Source: Streptomyces phaeolivaceus (lineage in GTDB: Bacteria; Actinomycetota; Actinomycetes; Streptomycetales; Streptomycetaceae). Taken from it: a stretch of DNA of 64,000 nucleotides. The stretch spans positions 992,001-1,056,000 of the forward strand of contig NZ_CP045096.1 of assembly GCF_009184865.1 (NCBI RefSeq), read 5' to 3'. The translations under genes were made by a program, and so were the position numbers. This document shows, in pieces, positions 33,548 through 44,227 of the stretch. How positions within the stretch are numbered: the first letter of the stretch is position 1; each line of letters opens with the position of its first letter. The notes under the pieces were generated by a model, which worked only from the letters and a program-made list of their open reading frames with translations, made no database searches and was not told the origin of the DNA.

Positions 33548-34039
33548 ATGACCACGCTGCCCCTTGTCCCGACCGCCGACCTCTACGACGAGCACGGCGC
33601 AGGCCTGGACTCCTGCGACACCCAGCTCCACCAGTACGGCGGCCGCCGCGTCTTCCGCGGAATCGCCACCACCATCCGCGTTCACGACGACAACATCCTG
33701 GTCAAGGAGGCGGTCGCCGAACCCGGCGCCGGCCGCGTCCTCGTCGTCGACGGCGGCGGCTCGTGCCACTCCGCGCTGCTCGGTGACAACATGGCCGTCA
33801 CGGCCGCGGCCAACGGCTGGGAGGGAATCATCATCCACGGCTCGGTGCGCGATGTGGCCGCGCTCCGCCAGGTGGACCTCGGCATCAAGGCCGTCGGGTC
33901 CAACCCGCGCCGCAGTGGCAAGGCCCGGACGGGCCTGCGGGACGTCCCCGTGAGCTTCGGCGGGGCAACCTTCTCTCCCGGCGACGAGGTCGTCAGCGAC
34001 GACGACGGGGTCGTTGTCCTGCCCGCGACGCGCGGCTAG
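33548..34039 (+). CDS. RraA-family 4-hydroxy-4-methyl/4-carboxy-2-oxoglutarate-type aldolase
   Basis: A 163-residue RraA-fold protein: TADLYDEHGAGLDSCDTQL, GRVLVVDGGGSCHSALLGDN near residue 62-81, WEGIIIHGSVRDVAALRQVD near 96-115, and FGGATFSPGDEVVSDDDGVV. In this family some members bind RNase E, while many bacterial ones are class II pyruvate aldolases that cleave the tertiary 2-oxo acids formed after meta-cleavage of protocatechuate or gallate. The GSVRD segment carries the Arg/Asp used by the aldolases. The link to LigBA and the lyase gene favours the aldolase role. Confidence 0.82.
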   Translation: MTTLPLVPTADLYDEHGAGLDSCDTQLHQYGGRRVFRGIATTIRVHDDNILVKEAVAEPGAGRVLVVDGGGSCHSALLGDNMAVTAAANGWEGIIIHGSVRDVAALRQVDLGIKAVGSNPRRSGKARTGLRDVPVSFGGATFSPGDEVVSDDDGVVVLPATRG

Positions 34040-34189
34040 CGACCCCCGTCGTCCCGCTGCGTCCCCGCCCACAGGCACGGGGCGCGGCCGGGGCAGCCCG
34101 ACCGCCCCGGGCGTCGGAGCAACTGACGGGCCGGGCAGTCGGATCACGGCGCTGACCCTCGGTGGCGAGGATGCCCAGGACGCGCCGCG

Positions 34190-36373
<2,184 letters not shown>

Positions 36374-36552
36374 GCCGGCCGGGGAACCCCGCGCCCGGAC
36401 CGATCTCGGTGTCTACCACCTGGATGCGAAGCCGGTGATTCGGGCCGTGAACTCCGGTTCCCCCTTGGTCGGGGCGGTCTTGGAGGGGGAACGATCGTGA
36501 CGGTCTCCCCCGCGGTCTGCGGGCCGGTACGAGATGGCGGCCCAACGGACGT

Positions 36553-36592
36553 GCGACCGTCCGCCCTGTCGACGACATCGGCGGACGGTCGC
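36553..36592. terminator. 13-base perfect hairpin between convergent genes
   Basis: GCGACCGTCCGCC (36553-36565) pairs with GGCGGACGGTCGC (36580-36592) across a 14-base loop, between the convergent aldo/keto reductase remnant and ABC ATPase gene. Best read as a bidirectional terminator. Nothing else is seen in the 300-base gap 36374-36673. Confidence 0.7.
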
Positions 36593-36673
36593 TTGATGCA
36601 CGGTGCGCAACGCCTCGCGTCATCGCCTCTCAGAAGCAGACAGACGCGTCACCGTCGCGCAACCTCGTGGCGT

Positions 36674-37450
36674 TCACACGCCCGTGATCTCGGCCGGATC
36701 GAGCCCTCGGGTGAGTTCCCGCCGAAGGTCGACCATGTCCATGGAGCTGAGATCCCGTGGCTGCGCGGCGTCGACCCGCACGTCGTGGATGACTTCAGCG
36801 GGACGAGAAGAGAGCACGACCACTCGGGTGCCCAGCGCCACGGCCTCTTCGACGTCGTGCGTGACGAAAACGATCGTCGTGCCGGTGCGTTCCCACAGCG
36901 TCACGAGATCGGCCCGGAGCTTCGTCCGCGTCTTGATGTCCAAGGCACTGAGCGGCTCGTCCATCAAGAGCATCCGCGGCTGAACCGCAACGGCTCGCGC
37001 GATGGCGACCCGCTGCTTCTCTCCTCCGGAAAGCTGATGAGCGGGTTTGCGGGAGACGTGACTCAGGCCGAGGAGACTGAGCTTCTCTTCGGCGACCTCA
37101 CGGAATTCTCGGCGGCGTCCCCTCATTCCCCTGAGGGTCATCCCCAGGACGACATTGTCGCGGGCCGACAACCAGGGGAGCAGACGAGGGCTCTGGAACA
37201 CGTAAGCGAGCTCCGACCAAGCCTCGTGAGGTGGTTTTCCGAAGACGGTGACCTCTCCGGCCTTGGGCGGTATCAGGTCACCCAGGATCCGCAAAGTCGT
37301 GGACTTACCGCAACCCGAGGCGCCGAGGACGCAGAGGAATTCGCCTTCCTGAACATCCAGATGGAAGTCGGACATGATCGTCTCAGACCCGAACTGGATC
37401 TGCATGTCCTCTATCCTCACCGCCAGGGCGGCGGTCTGAGTGGAAGTCAT
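36674..37450 (-). CDS. ABC transporter ATP-binding protein (SsuB/TauB/NrtD type)
   Basis: A 258-residue ATPase: Walker A CVLGASGCGKSTTLRIL near residue 40, Q-loop YVFQSPRLLPWLSARDNVVL, signature HQLSGGEKQRVAIARAV, Walker B RMLLMDEPLSALD, H-loop IVFVTHDVEEAVALG. The QSPRLLPW loop is typical of nitrate/sulfonate/taurine importers. The ATG overlaps the permease stop by one base, and it is the last gene of a three-gene operon. Confidence 0.92.
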   Translation of the reverse strand: MTSTQTAALAVRIEDMQIQFGSETIMSDFHLDVQEGEFLCVLGASGCGKSTTLRILGDLIPPKAGEVTVFGKPPHEAWSELAYVFQSPRLLPWLSARDNVVLGMTLRGMRGRRREFREVAEEKLSLLGLSHVSRKPAHQLSGGEKQRVAIARAVAVQPRMLLMDEPLSALDIKTRTKLRADLVTLWERTGTTIVFVTHDVEEAVALGTRVVVLSSRPAEVIHDVRVDAAQPRDLSSMDMVDLRRELTRGLDPAEITGV

Positions 37451-38301
37451 CAGTTGTTCCTCTCCTCGACAAGCGTTCCCGATCGCCGTGAAGCGAGTCT
37501 CCCGAGCGGATCGAAGACGAGATGGTCCACCACGAAAACAATGGTCACGACCGCCAGAATGGACGCGAAGACGGTCTCGGTCTGGAAATTCTGGCGGGCC
37601 TGGTTCATGACGAGGCCAAGACCGCGCTCGGCCCCGAAGAACTCCGCGATGATCGCCACCTTCCATCCGACCGAGAAGGAAAGTCGAGCGGCGGCCAGCG
37701 CGTAGGGGAACAGCAACGGCAGCTCAACCTTCAGGGCCACCAGATACCTTCGCCGTGTGAAGCTTCTCCCCATTTCGCGCAGCTCGGGGTCGATCGCTCG
37801 GAGCCCTTCGCGCAGGGTGACCATCGAAAACGGGAGGAGGATCAGCACGACGACGAAGACGACGGCGCCGTCGGACACACCGAGCCAGATGACGCCGAGG
37901 ATCGCCCACCCCACTGACGGGACCGCGTTGACGAACGGAAGCAGCCGAGAGCCGAAGAGGCCGTCCACGACGGGAAGGAGATGCGCGATGAGAGTCAGGA
38001 CGGCACCGATCGCCATCGCGATGACCACGGCCAGGACGATCCGGACCATAGAGATGAACGTCTGATCGGCGAGGTTCCCGATCAGCATCTCCTTGAGGGA
38101 CTTCGCCACCTCCAAGGGGGCAGGCAGCAGGTACTCCGGCTGGTTCTGGGCGGCGAAGTACCAGACGACGACGACCAGCAGTGGAACGCCATTGGCGAGG
38201 ACACGGCTCATGATGCGAGACCTGGCCGGCGGCCTCTTCGCTCCCCGGTCGGCCACCTTGCCCTCAACTGCTCTGGGCGCGCGCATGAGTGCCTTCGTCA
38301 T
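37450..38301 (-). CDS. ABC transporter permease (SsuC/TauC type)
   Basis: A 283-residue membrane protein with about six helices and a basic N-terminal tail. The ATPase-contact (EAA) loop reads LREGLRAIDPELREMGRSFT, followed by LKVELPLLFPYALAAARLSF, as in sulfonate/taurine/nitrate permeases. It overlaps the binding-protein gene by four bases and the ATPase gene by one, so the three subunits are translationally coupled. Confidence 0.9.
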   Translation of the reverse strand: MTKALMRAPRAVEGKVADRGAKRPPARSRIMSRVLANGVPLLVVVVWYFAAQNQPEYLLPAPLEVAKSLKEMLIGNLADQTFISMVRIVLAVVIAMAIGAVLTLIAHLLPVVDGLFGSRLLPFVNAVPSVGWAILGVIWLGVSDGAVVFVVVLILLPFSMVTLREGLRAIDPELREMGRSFTRRRYLVALKVELPLLFPYALAAARLSFSVGWKVAIIAEFFGAERGLGLVMNQARQNFQTETVFASILAVVTIVFVVDHLVFDPLGRLASRRSGTLVEERNN

Positions 38302-39320
38302 CGTACGACCACGTCCTGGATCTCAAAGGGCTTGGGGATGTCCCCGGTCTGGGCGGCCTTGTCCAGGAAGGACTGGGCGTCGGCGACCGCCCTGCCGTCG
38401 AGGTTGCCGAGGTAGTCGTAGACCGTCCCTTCACCCCACTGCGTGAGGATGAATCCCTTGGGGAGTCCGGTCTGCTCCGCCACGTCGACGGCGATCTTCT
38501 CGAGGTTCGCCTTCGCGTAGTCGATCGACTTGGTGAGCATGGCCTGGAAGGCCTGGTAGCAAGTCTCGTTCGCATCAACCTGGTCGGCAAGGGCCACGTA
38601 GGCCCCGCCGACGATGTTGTGACCGCCGGTCGCCTTTCGCCATTCGGCGTCGGTGTCCATGACGCGACGATGCTTGCCATCGGTGCCCAGGACGTACGCG
38701 GGAAAGCTGGTCACTGCCGCAGCGTCGACCCGTCCGCGGTCGAGGGCGGTGGTCAACTGGGCGGGGTCGAGCTCGACCCACTTCATGTCGCCGCCCTGCA
38801 GTTCCGCGTTGAAGCCGTAGTTCTCATGGAGGACGATCTGGTTGTTCAGCGTCGTCGTCGACCCGAAACTGGTGACGCCGATCTTCTTGCCGGCCAGGTC
38901 CTTGACGCTGTTGATGTCGCTGCCCTTCGGCACATAGATGCCGGGCGCACTCGGAGTGGGCTTGTTGTGGGACGCACGTCCCGAGGAGACAGCGAGGATG
39001 CGGAGGTCGATCCCCTTGCTCCTCGCCAGGGGGACGCCGATCAGAGACGATTCGATGACGTCGTACTGATCCGTTCCGACCGCTTGAATGAGCGCCGGGA
39101 TGGTCAGATAACTCACCTTCAGACCAGGGAACTTGGATGTGTCGATCTGATCGTGGCTGATCGCCCACAGCGCCGTGCGGCGGACGTCGTCATCGGCTAC
39201 GGCGATCTTGAAGTTGCGGCAATCGCCGGCGGCTCGTGCCGGTTCGCCGCCGCAGGCACTGAGCACTCCGCTCACGGCCGCCACTAGAGCGAGAACTGTT
39301 GCGATCTTCGTTTTTCCCAT
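38298..39320 (-). CDS. ABC transporter substrate-binding lipoprotein (NMT1/SsuA-like)
   Basis: A 340-residue lipoprotein with signal peptide and lipobox LVAAVSGVLSACGG (Cys ~23). The mature part has the NMT1/SsuA pattern: YDVIESSLIGVPLARSKGID, PGIYVPKGSDINSVKDLAGK and KKIGVTSFGSTTTLNN, then a second lobe with SIDYAKANLEKIAVDVAEQT. Likely substrates are sulfonates, taurine, thiamine precursors or small aromatic acids; the sequence cannot choose. No sulfonate monooxygenase is next to it. It is the first gene of the operon; ATG at 39320. Confidence 0.9.
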   Translation of the reverse strand: MGKTKIATVLALVAAVSGVLSACGGEPARAAGDCRNFKIAVADDDVRRTALWAISHDQIDTSKFPGLKVSYLTIPALIQAVGTDQYDVIESSLIGVPLARSKGIDLRILAVSSGRASHNKPTPSAPGIYVPKGSDINSVKDLAGKKIGVTSFGSTTTLNNQIVLHENYGFNAELQGGDMKWVELDPAQLTTALDRGRVDAAAVTSFPAYVLGTDGKHRRVMDTDAEWRKATGGHNIVGGAYVALADQVDANETCYQAFQAMLTKSIDYAKANLEKIAVDVAEQTGLPKGFILTQWGEGTVYDYLGNLDGRAVADAQSFLDKAAQTGDIPKPFEIQDVVVR

Positions 39321-39778
39321 TGCACCGTTCCTTACCCCTTACGTCGACACCGGGCCTCGCTGCCCGTCGACTGTGCCGGGAGCATCAGAATGGTGTGACC
39401 CCCACCTCACGTCAATACCTATTGTCTCCTCACCAAGACGAGAAGTCTCGGGTGAGCGACAACAGCGAGCGCCACGCATCCCGACAGTGACCCACCACGG
39501 GGCACCTCATCCATACGTCGGCAGCCGCCGACAACTTCAACTGCGAGCACATGCGCAAGCGGTCCGACGTGGGATGATCCACATGATCCCAAGGTCGAGA
39601 CCCATGAGTCCGTCAGAAGCAAACCCCTTTCGGCGCGGCCTCACATCACGACCCACAACGCGCGTCGTGACGGCGACCGAACCATTGACAGAAGCGTAAA
39701 AGTCCACGAATGTGTCATCCACGTCTCACCCATGAGACATTTTTCGGGCGGATCACAGATCCGGAAGGGACGGACCAC
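39321..39778. other. Intergenic region, divergent promoters expected
   Basis: 458 bases between the divergent ABC operon and the cupin gene. No convincing gene was seen. The part near 39410-39430 is AT-richer (ACCTATTGTCTCC) and may hold the ABC operon promoter. No palindrome stood out. Confidence 0.4.
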
Positions 39779-40318
39779 ATGGTCGCTCTCGTCAGACGCG
39801 TGGTAACCGGTCATCGGGACGGCAAGGCCGTCGTGCTCACCGACGGCCCGGCACCGACCGAGCACCAGTTCGAGTCGATCCCGGGGATGCTGACCTCGAT
39901 CCTGTGGGCAACGGACCCGATCCCCCGGGCCGACGTCGACGAGGCGGCACCGAAGGGCGTACTCGCGCACCCTGACCCAGGTCAGACGCGCTTGATCGTG
40001 GTCGAGTTCCCACCGGTGTCGGTCATGACCGCGGACGGGTTCGACCCCGAGGCAGCGGCGGCGGAGACCATTGAGCACCAGCCCGGCATGGCCGAGCGCT
40101 TCGAGACGGACAGCAGCGGCCTCCACCTCACCGACTCCGTCGACTACGGCATTGTCCTGAAGGGCCGGATCTGGCTCGAGCTCGAGGTCGGCGACCCGAC
40201 TCCCCTCGAAGCCGGTGACGTCGTCATTCAGCAGAAGACCCGGCATGCCTGGCGGAACCTCGGCACCGAGCCCGCCCGGATGGCCTTCATCCTGATCGGA
40301 ACAACTCCCGGTGACTGA
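39779..40318 (+). CDS. Cupin-domain protein
   Basis: A 179-residue protein whose C-terminal half is a single cupin barrel: VDYGIVLKGRIWLELEVGDP, then TPLEAGDVVIQQKTRHAWRN, and a last strand ARMAFILIG. The N-terminal half (RRVVTGHRDGKAVVLTDGPA) resembles that of small cupins found near dioxygenase or dehydratase genes. Metal-binding histidines are sparse, so catalysis is uncertain. ATG 39779 is chosen over an upstream in-frame ATG because GGAAGGGA lies at suitable distance. It is followed by a hairpin. Confidence 0.8.
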   Translation: MVALVRRVVTGHRDGKAVVLTDGPAPTEHQFESIPGMLTSILWATDPIPRADVDEAAPKGVLAHPDPGQTRLIVVEFPPVSVMTADGFDPEAAAAETIEHQPGMAERFETDSSGLHLTDSVDYGIVLKGRIWLELEVGDPTPLEAGDVVIQQKTRHAWRNLGTEPARMAFILIGTTPGD

Positions 40319-40360
40319 CGCCCTGACGGGCCGGGACACCACAACCTGCCCAACAGGACA

Positions 40361-40388
40361 GCTCCCTGCGGCACAGTGCGCAGGGAGC
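40361..40388 (+). terminator. Hairpin after cupin gene
   Basis: GCTCCCTGCG (40361-40370) pairs with CGCAGGGAGC (40379-40388) around an 8-base loop, 43 bases after the cupin stop. Confidence 0.65.
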
Positions 40389-40439
40389 GGGACCGGCCGG
40401 CACGGGCGACCTGGACTGCGCCGTCCCATGCCTTTCGTC

Positions 40440-40985
40440 GCTGCTTGCCGGGACTACGCCGGGATGGAAACCACGGTGCACTCGGCGTTCCGCGGTGATG
40501 GATGGGTGAAGCGGGCGTTGGGCGGGGACGTTGAAGCCCTCCTGGAAGGTGATGTCACCGCCGAGCGGCACCCGGACCACGTCGGCCTGCGAGGGCAGGC
40601 CGTCTCGGCGGCCGAAGGGGAGCTTGTACAGCACGGGGACCAGTGAGCCGGTGACCCAGGCCGCATCCCGGGTGAAGGCGAAGTCGTTGACGACCAAGCC
40701 TTCCGCAGCGAGCCGGTAGGTCGTGACGACTCCCCCGGTCGCCGGGTTGATCACCCAGGCAGTGCCTGCCTGCCCGCCCGCGACGAACAGACGGCCGAAG
40801 GTGTCGAGGGCGATGCCGGCCGCGCCTGCGCCCGGTCCGCGAGTGAGAAGCCGGCCTGTGCCGGTGTCGAGGTCGAGCTTGTACACGTCACCGTTTGCCA
40901 GAGAGGTGATGTACGCGGTGGGGCCGCTGCCGATCGCTATGCCCTCGGGGAAGAAGCCGGCGGGACTGGCGGCGTTCCGGCGCAT
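40440..40985 (-). pseudogene. SMP-30/lactonase-like gene, truncated and frameshifted
   Basis: The frame from GFFPEGIAIGSGPTAYITSL through LDLDTGTGRLLTRGPGAGAA, LFVAGGQAGTAWVINPATGG and VLYKLPFGRRDGLPSQADVV aligns with residues ~55-215 of the secreted lactonase-like protein at 46589. It lacks the signal peptide. Near 40530 it shifts frame: the next homologous stretch, NARFTHPSPRNAECTVVSI, is in another frame. The C-terminal third is gone. It is a dead relative rather than a second enzyme. Confidence 0.8.
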
Positions 40986-41010
40986 CCCGGCACGCGGGAC
41001 TCTTCGCAGG

Positions 41011-41793
41011 TCAGGTGGCCTTGAGCGTGCCACCGTCGATGACGTAGTCCGCACCGGTGACATTGCCGACTACATCGGACAGCAGGAACGCGATCAGTGA
41101 TGCCACCTCGTGGGGCTCGCTGATCCTGCCGGTGGTGATCGAGAACGCTTGCGGAATCTGCTCGAGGAACGCGGCATGCTCAGCGCCCGCGAGAGCGGCG
41201 ATCTTGCCGCCGAACCCGTCGGGGTCCTCCCAGACGGACGTGCGGACGACACCGGGCGACACGGTGTTGACTCGTACGCCCTGAGGGCCGAACTCCTCGG
41301 CCAGCGACTTGCCGAGGGCTGTCAGTGCCGCCTTGGCCGCGCTGTAGGCCACCGGACCCGCGGCAGGAAGCCTTGAGTTGACGGACGAGACGTTGACGAC
41401 CGAGCCGCGGTGCTCGATGAGGCTGGGCATGGCTGCCCTGGTGACGCGAACCGCACTGAGCAGGTTGAGGTCGAAGATGGCCTGCCATGCCGCGTCGTCC
41501 GTGCCAAGGAAGCCGACCGGCTCCAGCGCGTCACCTCCGCCGACGTTGTTCACCAACAGGTCGAGGCCGCCCAGCTCAGCGAGCGCCTGCTCCATGAATG
41601 CGCTCACCCCGTCGGCGGTGCTGAGGTCGGCCGACACGGGGACGGCTCCCGTTTCCTTCAGTTCGGGCGTGACCGTGCGGGCGGCGCCGACGACGCGGGC
41701 GCCCTCCGCGATGAGTGTCCTGACGGTTGCCAGTCCGATGCCTCGGCCGGCACCCGTCACGATTGCGGTCTTGGAGTCGAGGTTGAGCTTCAT
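41011..41793 (-). CDS. Short-chain dehydrogenase/reductase (SDR)
   Basis: A 260-residue classical SDR: TAIVTGAGRGIGLATVRTLI near residue 8-27, LVNNVGGGDALEP near 85, catalytic Ser in VVNVSSVNS and Tyr/Lys in PVAYSAAKAALTAL near 150. The C-terminus is GNVTGADYVIDGGTLKAT. ATG 41793 has GGTGGA upstream. It lies on the same strand as, and 78 bases downstream of, the TetR gene, which may control it. Substrate unknown. Confidence 0.9.
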   Translation of the reverse strand: MKLNLDSKTAIVTGAGRGIGLATVRTLIAEGARVVGAARTVTPELKETGAVPVSADLSTADGVSAFMEQALAELGGLDLLVNNVGGGDALEPVGFLGTDDAAWQAIFDLNLLSAVRVTRAAMPSLIEHRGSVVNVSSVNSRLPAAGPVAYSAAKAALTALGKSLAEEFGPQGVRVNTVSPGVVRTSVWEDPDGFGGKIAALAGAEHAAFLEQIPQAFSITTGRISEPHEVASLIAFLLSDVVGNVTGADYVIDGGTLKAT

Positions 41794-41871
41794 GATCCAC
41801 CAATTCTTTACCTGTGAGTACAAAATTTGGGCAGGGGTCGGCCAGTCGGCGGTTCGGTTCGGTTCGTGTGA

Positions 41872-42450
41872 TCAGAGGGCGTCGACGGTCGCGTCGATCA
41901 CCCTGGACAGGCGGTCCGGCCCGTCGGCGACGCGGGCCAGGATCCTCAGCCCGACGACACTGTTCAGCAGCAGACTCCCGAGGGCCTCGGGATCACGGTC
42001 GGATGCGATCTCCCCCGAACGCTGACCTTGCACGATCAGCTGACGGAACGCGTCTTCGGTTCGGTCGAACATCCGGCGGACCACCGCGGTCGCGGTCTCG
42101 CCCGTTCCCGCCAGTTCCGCAGCGGTGTTCACCGCCATACAGCCGCGACGGTCCGGGTCGGCCAGATCCATCTCCGCCAGGAGTCGCAGCATGGTGCGCA
42201 GCCGGTCCTTCACCGGACCTGTCTCGTCGAGCAACTGCGCCAGCAGTTCCGTCTGGTTGTCGCGGTAGCGACGCAGAGCCAGTTCGAACAGCGCTCGTTT
42301 GCTGCCGAAGGCGTTGTAGAGACTCCCCTTGCCCAGACCGAGTGCGTCGACCAGGTCCTGGGGCGTTGTGGCGGCGTACCCCTTCCGCCAGAACACCTCC
42401 ATGGCTCGCTCGACCGCGATGTCCGGATCGAACTGCTTCGGCCGTCCCAT
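41872..42450 (-). CDS. TetR-family regulator (AcrR/YafC-like)
   Basis: A TetR protein of 192 residues from MGRPKQFDPDIAVERAMEVF; an upstream start at 42468 would add six residues. HTH: KGYAATTPQDLVDALGLGKG, then SLYNAFGSKRALFELAL. The C-terminal part matches the TetR_C group with GCMAVNTAAELAG. An inverted repeat ACAG-N8-CTGT (42458-42473) lies directly upstream. It precedes the SDR gene, suggesting a small self-regulated TetR-SDR unit. Confidence 0.88.
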   Translation of the reverse strand: MGRPKQFDPDIAVERAMEVFWRKGYAATTPQDLVDALGLGKGSLYNAFGSKRALFELALRRYRDNQTELLAQLLDETGPVKDRLRTMLRLLAEMDLADPDRRGCMAVNTAAELAGTGETATAVVRRMFDRTEDAFRQLIVQGQRSGEIASDRDPEALGSLLLNSVVGLRILARVADGPDRLSRVIDATVDAL

Positions 42451-42457
42451 GGCCGGA

Positions 42458-42473
42458 ACAGTACGCATTCTGT
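42458..42473. promoter_or_regulatory. Inverted repeat ACAG-N8-CTGT, TetR operator candidate
   Basis: ACAGTACGCATTCTGT overlaps the extended start region of the TetR gene. Both GTAC quartets and the ACAG/CTGT arms are symmetric. Probably the autoregulatory site. Confidence 0.45.
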
Positions 42474-42580
42474 ACCTTCAGGTCAAGAAGCTGGACGCCG
42501 CCGTGCTCCGTCGAGGCCGGTGCGGTGTGCCTGGAAGGGCATCATCCGTGTGCGGCTGAGGAGCCACGGCGGTGTCTCCT

Positions 42581-44086
42581 TCAGACGGTCTGAGGGAAGC
42601 CGAGGTTGAGGCCGCCGTGGCTGGGGGCCCGCCAGCGGGAGGTGACGACCTTGCCGCGGGTGAAGAAGTGCACTCCCTCGGTGCCGTGCGCGTGCGTGTC
42701 CCCGAACAGGGAGTTCTTCCAGCCGCCGAAGCTGTAGTAGGCCACCGGCACGGGAATCGGCACGTTGATGCCGACCATGCCGACCTCGACCTCGTTGTAG
42801 AAGCGGCGGGCGGCTCCGCCGTCGTTGGTGAAGATCGCCGTCCCGTTGCCGTACGGGTTGGAGTTGATCAGTTCGAGGGCCTCGTCGTAGGAGTCCACCC
42901 GGAGTACGGACAGGACCGGCCCGAAGATCTCGTCCGTATAGCAGCTCATGTCGGTAGTGACGTGGTCGATCACCGTGGGGCCGAGCCAGAACCCGTCCCG
43001 GCCGCCGTCGGCGCGCACCTCGCGGCCGTCGACGACCAGGCTCGCGCCGTCCTGTTCGGCCTGGTCGATGTAGGAGGCGACCCGGTCGCGGTGCGCGGCG
43101 GTCACCAGGGGCCCCATGTCACAGCCCCGGGTGCCGTCGCCCGTCCTGACGGTCCGGGCCCGCTCGGCGATCTTCGTGACGAGTTCGTCGGCGACGGCGC
43201 CGACCGCCACCACGGCCGAGATGGCCATGCAGCGCTCGCCCGCCGACCCGAACCCGGCGTTGACCATGGCGTCGGCGGCCAGGTCCAGGTCGGCGTCGGG
43301 CAGGACGACGGCGTGGTTCTTGGCTCCGCCGAGAGCCTGGACCCGCTTGCCATTGGCGGTTCCCGTGGCGTACACGTACTGGGCGACCGGGGTGGAGCCG
43401 ACGAAGCTGACGGCCTTGACGGCCCGGTGGGACAGCAACTCGTCGACGGCGGTCTTGTCGCCCTGCAGCACGTTGAAGACACCGGCGGGCAACCCCGCCT
43501 CTGCCCACAGCGCGGCCAGCCACAGTGCGGCCGACGGCGCCTTCTCGCTCGGCTTGAGCACGACGGTGTTGCCGGCCGCGATGGCCACGGGGAAGAACCA
43601 CATGGGCACCATGGCGGGGAAGTTGAACGGCGCGATGACGCCGACCACGCCGAGCGGCTGCCGGGCCGAGTGCACATCCACCGCGGTCGAGGCGTTCTCG
43701 CTGAAGTCGCCCTTGAGCAGGTGCGGGATGCCGCAGGCGAACTCCACGACCTCCTGTCCGCGGGTGACCTCGCCCAGCGCGTCGGACAGGACCTTTCCGT
43801 GCTCGCTGGTGATGATCTCGGCGAGCTCGTTCTTGCGCTGGTTGAGCAGTTCGCGGAAGCGGAACACGATCGCTGTGCGCTTGGCCAGTGACGTGTCGCG
43901 CCAGGCCGGGAAGGCGGCCGCGGCCGCCTCGATCACCGCACGGGAGTCCGCCACGTCGGCCAGCGCCACCTCGCGCGTCACCGCGCCGGTCGCCGGATTG
44001 GTCACTGCGGCGGCACGTCCGCTGGTGCCGGGAAACGCCTTGTTGTTGACCCAATGGCCCATGCGTGCCAGGTCGCTGATCGCCAC
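42581..44086 (-). CDS. mmsA: CoA-acylating methylmalonate-semialdehyde dehydrogenase
   Basis: A 501-residue aldehyde dehydrogenase of the MmsA type: VGVIAPFNFPAMVPMWFFPV near residue 148-167, AFSFVGSTPVA-like loop AVSFVGSTPVAQYVYATGTA, VQALGGAKNHAVVLPDAD (Asn where ordinary ALDHs have the general-base Glu) and the nucleophile in FGSAGERCMAISAVV. The C-terminal SFGGWKNSLFGDTHAHG is typical. It converts malonate- or methylmalonate-semialdehyde to acetyl- or propionyl-CoA, in valine, inositol or beta-alanine catabolism. A divergent PucR-type gene is probably its regulator. Confidence 0.92.
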   Translation of the reverse strand: MAISDLARMGHWVNNKAFPGTSGRAAAVTNPATGAVTREVALADVADSRAVIEAAAAAFPAWRDTSLAKRTAIVFRFRELLNQRKNELAEIITSEHGKVLSDALGEVTRGQEVVEFACGIPHLLKGDFSENASTAVDVHSARQPLGVVGVIAPFNFPAMVPMWFFPVAIAAGNTVVLKPSEKAPSAALWLAALWAEAGLPAGVFNVLQGDKTAVDELLSHRAVKAVSFVGSTPVAQYVYATGTANGKRVQALGGAKNHAVVLPDADLDLAADAMVNAGFGSAGERCMAISAVVAVGAVADELVTKIAERARTVRTGDGTRGCDMGPLVTAAHRDRVASYIDQAEQDGASLVVDGREVRADGGRDGFWLGPTVIDHVTTDMSCYTDEIFGPVLSVLRVDSYDEALELINSNPYGNGTAIFTNDGGAARRFYNEVEVGMVGINVPIPVPVAYYSFGGWKNSLFGDTHAHGTEGVHFFTRGKVVTSRWRAPSHGGLNLGFPQTV

Positions 44087-44227
44087 GGTTTCCTCACCCT
44101 CACTCGATCACTCACAACAGACGGAGCCGACGCTCCGAGCAGGGCCGTCCGCCCGCCTGCTGCGAGGCTTCCAGAACCCGCTCCGACGATCTGTTCACCT
44201 GTGAGGGGAGTTCTTTACGATGCGTCA

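Noticed and set aside
34040..34189. Missing 5' end of the aldo/keto reductase left of the IS
   Set aside because: Short similarity to LGLGG-type strands is too weak; no frame gives a convincing reductase N-terminus.
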